Assembly: GCA_010028225.1 (NCBI GenBank)
Contig: RGOY01000067.1
Span: forward strand, 1-6,823
DNA length: 6,823 nucleotides
From: Actinomycetota bacterium
Lineage (GTDB): Bacteria > Actinomycetota > Actinomycetes > Nanopelagicales > Nanopelagicaceae
Direction: 5' to 3'
Below the pieces are notes generated by a model, which searched no databases, was not told the origin of the DNA, and saw only the letters and a list, made by a program, of their open reading frames with translations. Shown one piece after another: positions 5,572 to 6,823 of the stretch. Each line of letters begins with the position of its first letter. Position 1 is the first letter of the stretch. The position numbers were made by a program, and so were the translations under genes.

Positions 5572-6045
5572 GTGAGATTCGATAGAGGTTTTGAGCCAAG
5601 TGGAACTGAGCCAAGTGGAAGAGAGCTAGTCAGAGCAATGAACTCAGAACGAGAGAGGACGAAAATCACGATGAACGAAACCGACATGGACAAAAACAGT
5701 ATCTACGCAGTCAGATCGCAGGTATCCAAATTGACCAAGATCCACAAATCCAAAGCAACAAAGTATCTACAAATGAACTTCATTGAAGTGGGAAAACAGG
5801 TAGTGGAGCTAGCCATAACAAGCCTTGACTACTTATCTTCCAGATGGGGCAGTCGAAGAATGAATCAATCTCGACCCATTACCAGGCTGAGAAGCTTGGC
5901 CTTTCAAGAACGTGGCGATGTGCCAGGGTGGGTATTGGTTGTCTTGATGACAACTGGATTGGTGACAGCAATTTGGGCGATAGCAGCACCTAAGCTCAAC
6001 ATGATTCTCAAGAACAGTCTTGATTCAATGAGCAATATCCGATGA
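5572..6045 (+). CDS. Flp-like small pilin with long N-terminal extension
   Basis: The C-terminal 45 residues are the recognisable part: RGDVPGWVLVVLMTTGLV (114-131) starts a single membrane helix to about 140, followed by a short amphipathic tail. Actinobacterial tad clusters carry a small protein with this GDVPGW-VL start at the same place after tadC, taken as the Flp pilin equivalent. Gly115 could be the prepilin peptidase site, but the following residues DVPGW lack the usual Glu at +5. The first ~110 residues are polar and basic, with a duplicated EPSG(T/R) pair, and match nothing I know; relatives of about 60 residues lack them. Starting at ATG 5860 would give a normal 61-residue pilin, but its upstream GGGG (5846-5849) is 10 nt away, while GTG 5572 has AGGTGG. 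Whether the extension is translated is open. The stop lies inside a 14-bp tandem repeat. Confidence 0.68.
   Translation: MRFDRGFEPSGTEPSGRELVRAMNSERERTKITMNETDMDKNSIYAVRSQVSKLTKIHKSKATKYLQMNFIEVGKQVVELAITSLDYLSSRWGSRRMNQSRPITRLRSLAFQERGDVPGWVLVVLMTTGLVTAIWAIAAPKLNMILKNSLDSMSNIR
5592..5621 (+). repeat. 15-bp tandem duplication at the start of the Flp-like gene
   Basis: TGAGCCAAGTGGAAC (5592-5606) is followed directly by TGAGCCAAGTGGAAG (5607-5621), 14 of 15 identical. It encodes EPSGT and EPSGR in the chosen frame, and the unit length keeps the frame. Confidence 0.85.
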
Positions 6046-6110
6046 GCAATATCGGCTTAGAAACATTGGACCAGAAACATTGGATGAGAAGTATTCGATG
6101 AGGAATATGC
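6027..6110 (+). repeat. Six-unit degenerate 14-bp tandem repeat between flp-like and tadE-like genes
   Basis: Units in strict 14-bp phase are AATGAGCAATATCC (6027), GATGAGCAATATCG (6041), GCTTAGAAACATTG (6055), GACCAGAAACATTG (6069), GATGAGAAGTATTC (6083) and GATGAGGAATATGC (6097). A seventh weaker unit would start at 6111 and includes the ATG at 6112. Adjacent units pair up as near copies (1-2, 3-4, 5-6). Unit 1 encodes the last residues of the Flp-like protein, unit 2 holds its TGA stop, and unit 6 holds the AGGAA ribosome binding site (6101-6105) of the next gene. The array spans the whole intergenic gap. Confidence 0.8.
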
Positions 6111-6111
6111 A

Positions 6112-6486
6112 ATGAACAAAGCACCCGTACGTCATTTTGTTTCTGATGAGAGTGGAAGCGTTGAATCTCACCTCACAATTATTCCTTTGACTATCCTCTT
6201 TCTCTTAACTCTTCAGTTGACGGCGCTCGCCTCGTGGCAAGTGGGTCGAGTGACTTCAATTGAGGGTCAAAGCAATACAACAGCAATCACGGGTGAGAGA
6301 CCATTGAATTCATCCGCCACAGTGCAACATGTTCCGTTGGTAGGCGGAGGACATATCGCTGTCCTAAATGAGACGCGAGAAATTCCCCTCTTGGCGAACT
6401 TTGCTCGCCTCATTCCGGGACTTTCACTCGAGGGAGTCGTCTTTCGACAGAGAATTGTCTCCCTTAGTGAGATTTACTCGCAATGA
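6112..6486 (+). CDS. TadE-like pseudopilin (minor pilin of the Tad pilus)
   Basis: The 124-residue protein has a short polar start, then DESGSVESHLTIIPLTILFL (12-31) leading into one membrane helix (about 21-42) and an extracytoplasmic domain of about 80 residues. This is the TadE/TadF layout: a prepilin-like N-terminus with Gly15 followed by a Ser-Val-Glu motif and a Leu/Ile/Pro-rich helix. The Glu is at +3 from Gly15 rather than +5, so processing by the prepilin peptidase is less certain. The C-terminal domain (GGGHIAVLNETREIPLLANF and onward) has no motif I recognise. AGGAA at 6101-6105 lies 6 nt before the ATG, inside the last unit of the 14-bp repeat. The stop TGA overlaps another ATG (6483-6485). 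Position after the Flp-like gene supports a minor pilin role. Confidence 0.75.
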   Translation: MNKAPVRHFVSDESGSVESHLTIIPLTILFLLTLQLTALASWQVGRVTSIEGQSNTTAITGERPLNSSATVQHVPLVGGGHIAVLNETREIPLLANFARLIPGLSLEGVVFRQRIVSLSEIYSQ

Positions 6487-6503
6487 GAAGAAAATGATCT
6501 GGC

Positions 6504-6823
6504 ATGGAACAACTCTCGTGCAAAGATATGCTGCGTAAGAAAGAGATGAGAAGGTCACACAACTCATCTCTCACGCTCATCAAATGCAACTTAATAACCC
6601 TCCGCTCGCTCATTCGAAGATTGAAACATCTTCAGGGCGAAAGAGGCTCTGCCAGCACTGAGTTCGTCCTATGGGTTATCCCCCTCTTTATGCCGCTCAT
6701 TATTTTGATTGGTCAAGTGAGTGAAATCAGTAGTTCAAAGATCGAAACGCTCCATTTAGCAAGGACAGCCCTTCGTGCATTTGTCAGTGCGCCTGACACA
6801 TCAACGGGTCATCTGCGGATCAA
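6504..6823 (+). CDS. TadE/TadF-like pseudopilin, cut at window end
   Basis: The frame stays open to the window edge and has no stop, so this is the 5' part of the gene. From ATG 6504 about 47 basic residues (many Arg/Lys, consistent with a cytoplasmic side) precede ERGSASTEFVLWVIPLFMPL (residues 46-65). Gly48 followed by S-A-S-T-E-F is a textbook type IV prepilin cleavage motif with Glu at +5. The helix runs to about residue 70, then a polar region with SSSKIETLHLARTALRAFV, where TadE/TadF proteins have a similar Arg/Ala-rich stretch. The start is uncertain: ATG 6504, 6528 and 6546 are all in frame, and none has a strong ribosome binding site. A stop at 6495-6497 bounds the frame upstream. 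It follows the TadE-like gene by 17 bp. Confidence 0.75.
   Translation, partial: MEQLSCKDMLRKKEMRRSHNSSLTLIKCNLITLRSLIRRLKHLQGERGSASTEFVLWVIPLFMPLIILIGQVSEISSSKIETLHLARTALRAFVSAPDTSTGHLRI

Overview
The window looks like part of a small-genome aquatic actinobacterium, most likely Nanopelagicales (acI; Planktophila-like). The base composition is moderate (about half GC by eye, low for Actinomycetota) and genes are closely packed. Several starts have no Shine-Dalgarno and sit 6-7 nt behind a TANNNT hexamer, as leaderless actinobacterial mRNAs do. The closest family resemblances of the Tad proteins are to actinobacterial versions. The order or genus is an inference, not proven.

Left part (1-1478): two exported proteins of unknown function. 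The first is an Ala/Lys-rich helical protein closed by a clear rho-independent terminator. The second is a 282-residue protein with Leu-Pro-Gly and Thr-Gly repeats, a duplicated LTPEQ segment and a two-cysteine tail. A 13-bp periodic repeat lies between them. Middle (1521-2617): a four-helix membrane protein on the minus strand, divergent by 59 bp from a protein that reads as a catalytically dead GGDEF domain.

Right part (2798-6823, end not reached): a Tad/Flp pilus cluster in the usual actinobacterial order: tadA (CpaF-family ATPase), tadB, tadC, a Flp-like small pilin, a TadE-like pseudopilin and a second TadE/TadF-like pseudopilin cut by the window edge. TadA would power assembly, TadB and TadC would form the membrane platform, and the three single-helix proteins would be the pilin and minor pilins. 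No prepilin peptidase or CpaE/TadZ gene is inside the window. No secretin is seen, which fits a single-membrane cell.

Points of interest: (1) tadB appears broken near its start by a +1 frame change, leaving an overlapping 28-codon ORF that encodes the missing N-terminal helix; (2) a six-unit 14-bp tandem repeat spans the end of the flp-like gene and supplies the ribosome binding site of the next; (3) the GGDEF-like protein has lost its catalytic motif but keeps an R-x-x-E where the inhibitory site would be; (4) TadA and the Flp-like protein carry long, atypical N-terminal extensions; (5) short tandem repeats with different periods recur at gene edges and in low-complexity coding regions. I see no CRISPR array, tRNA, rRNA, transposon or phage gene.
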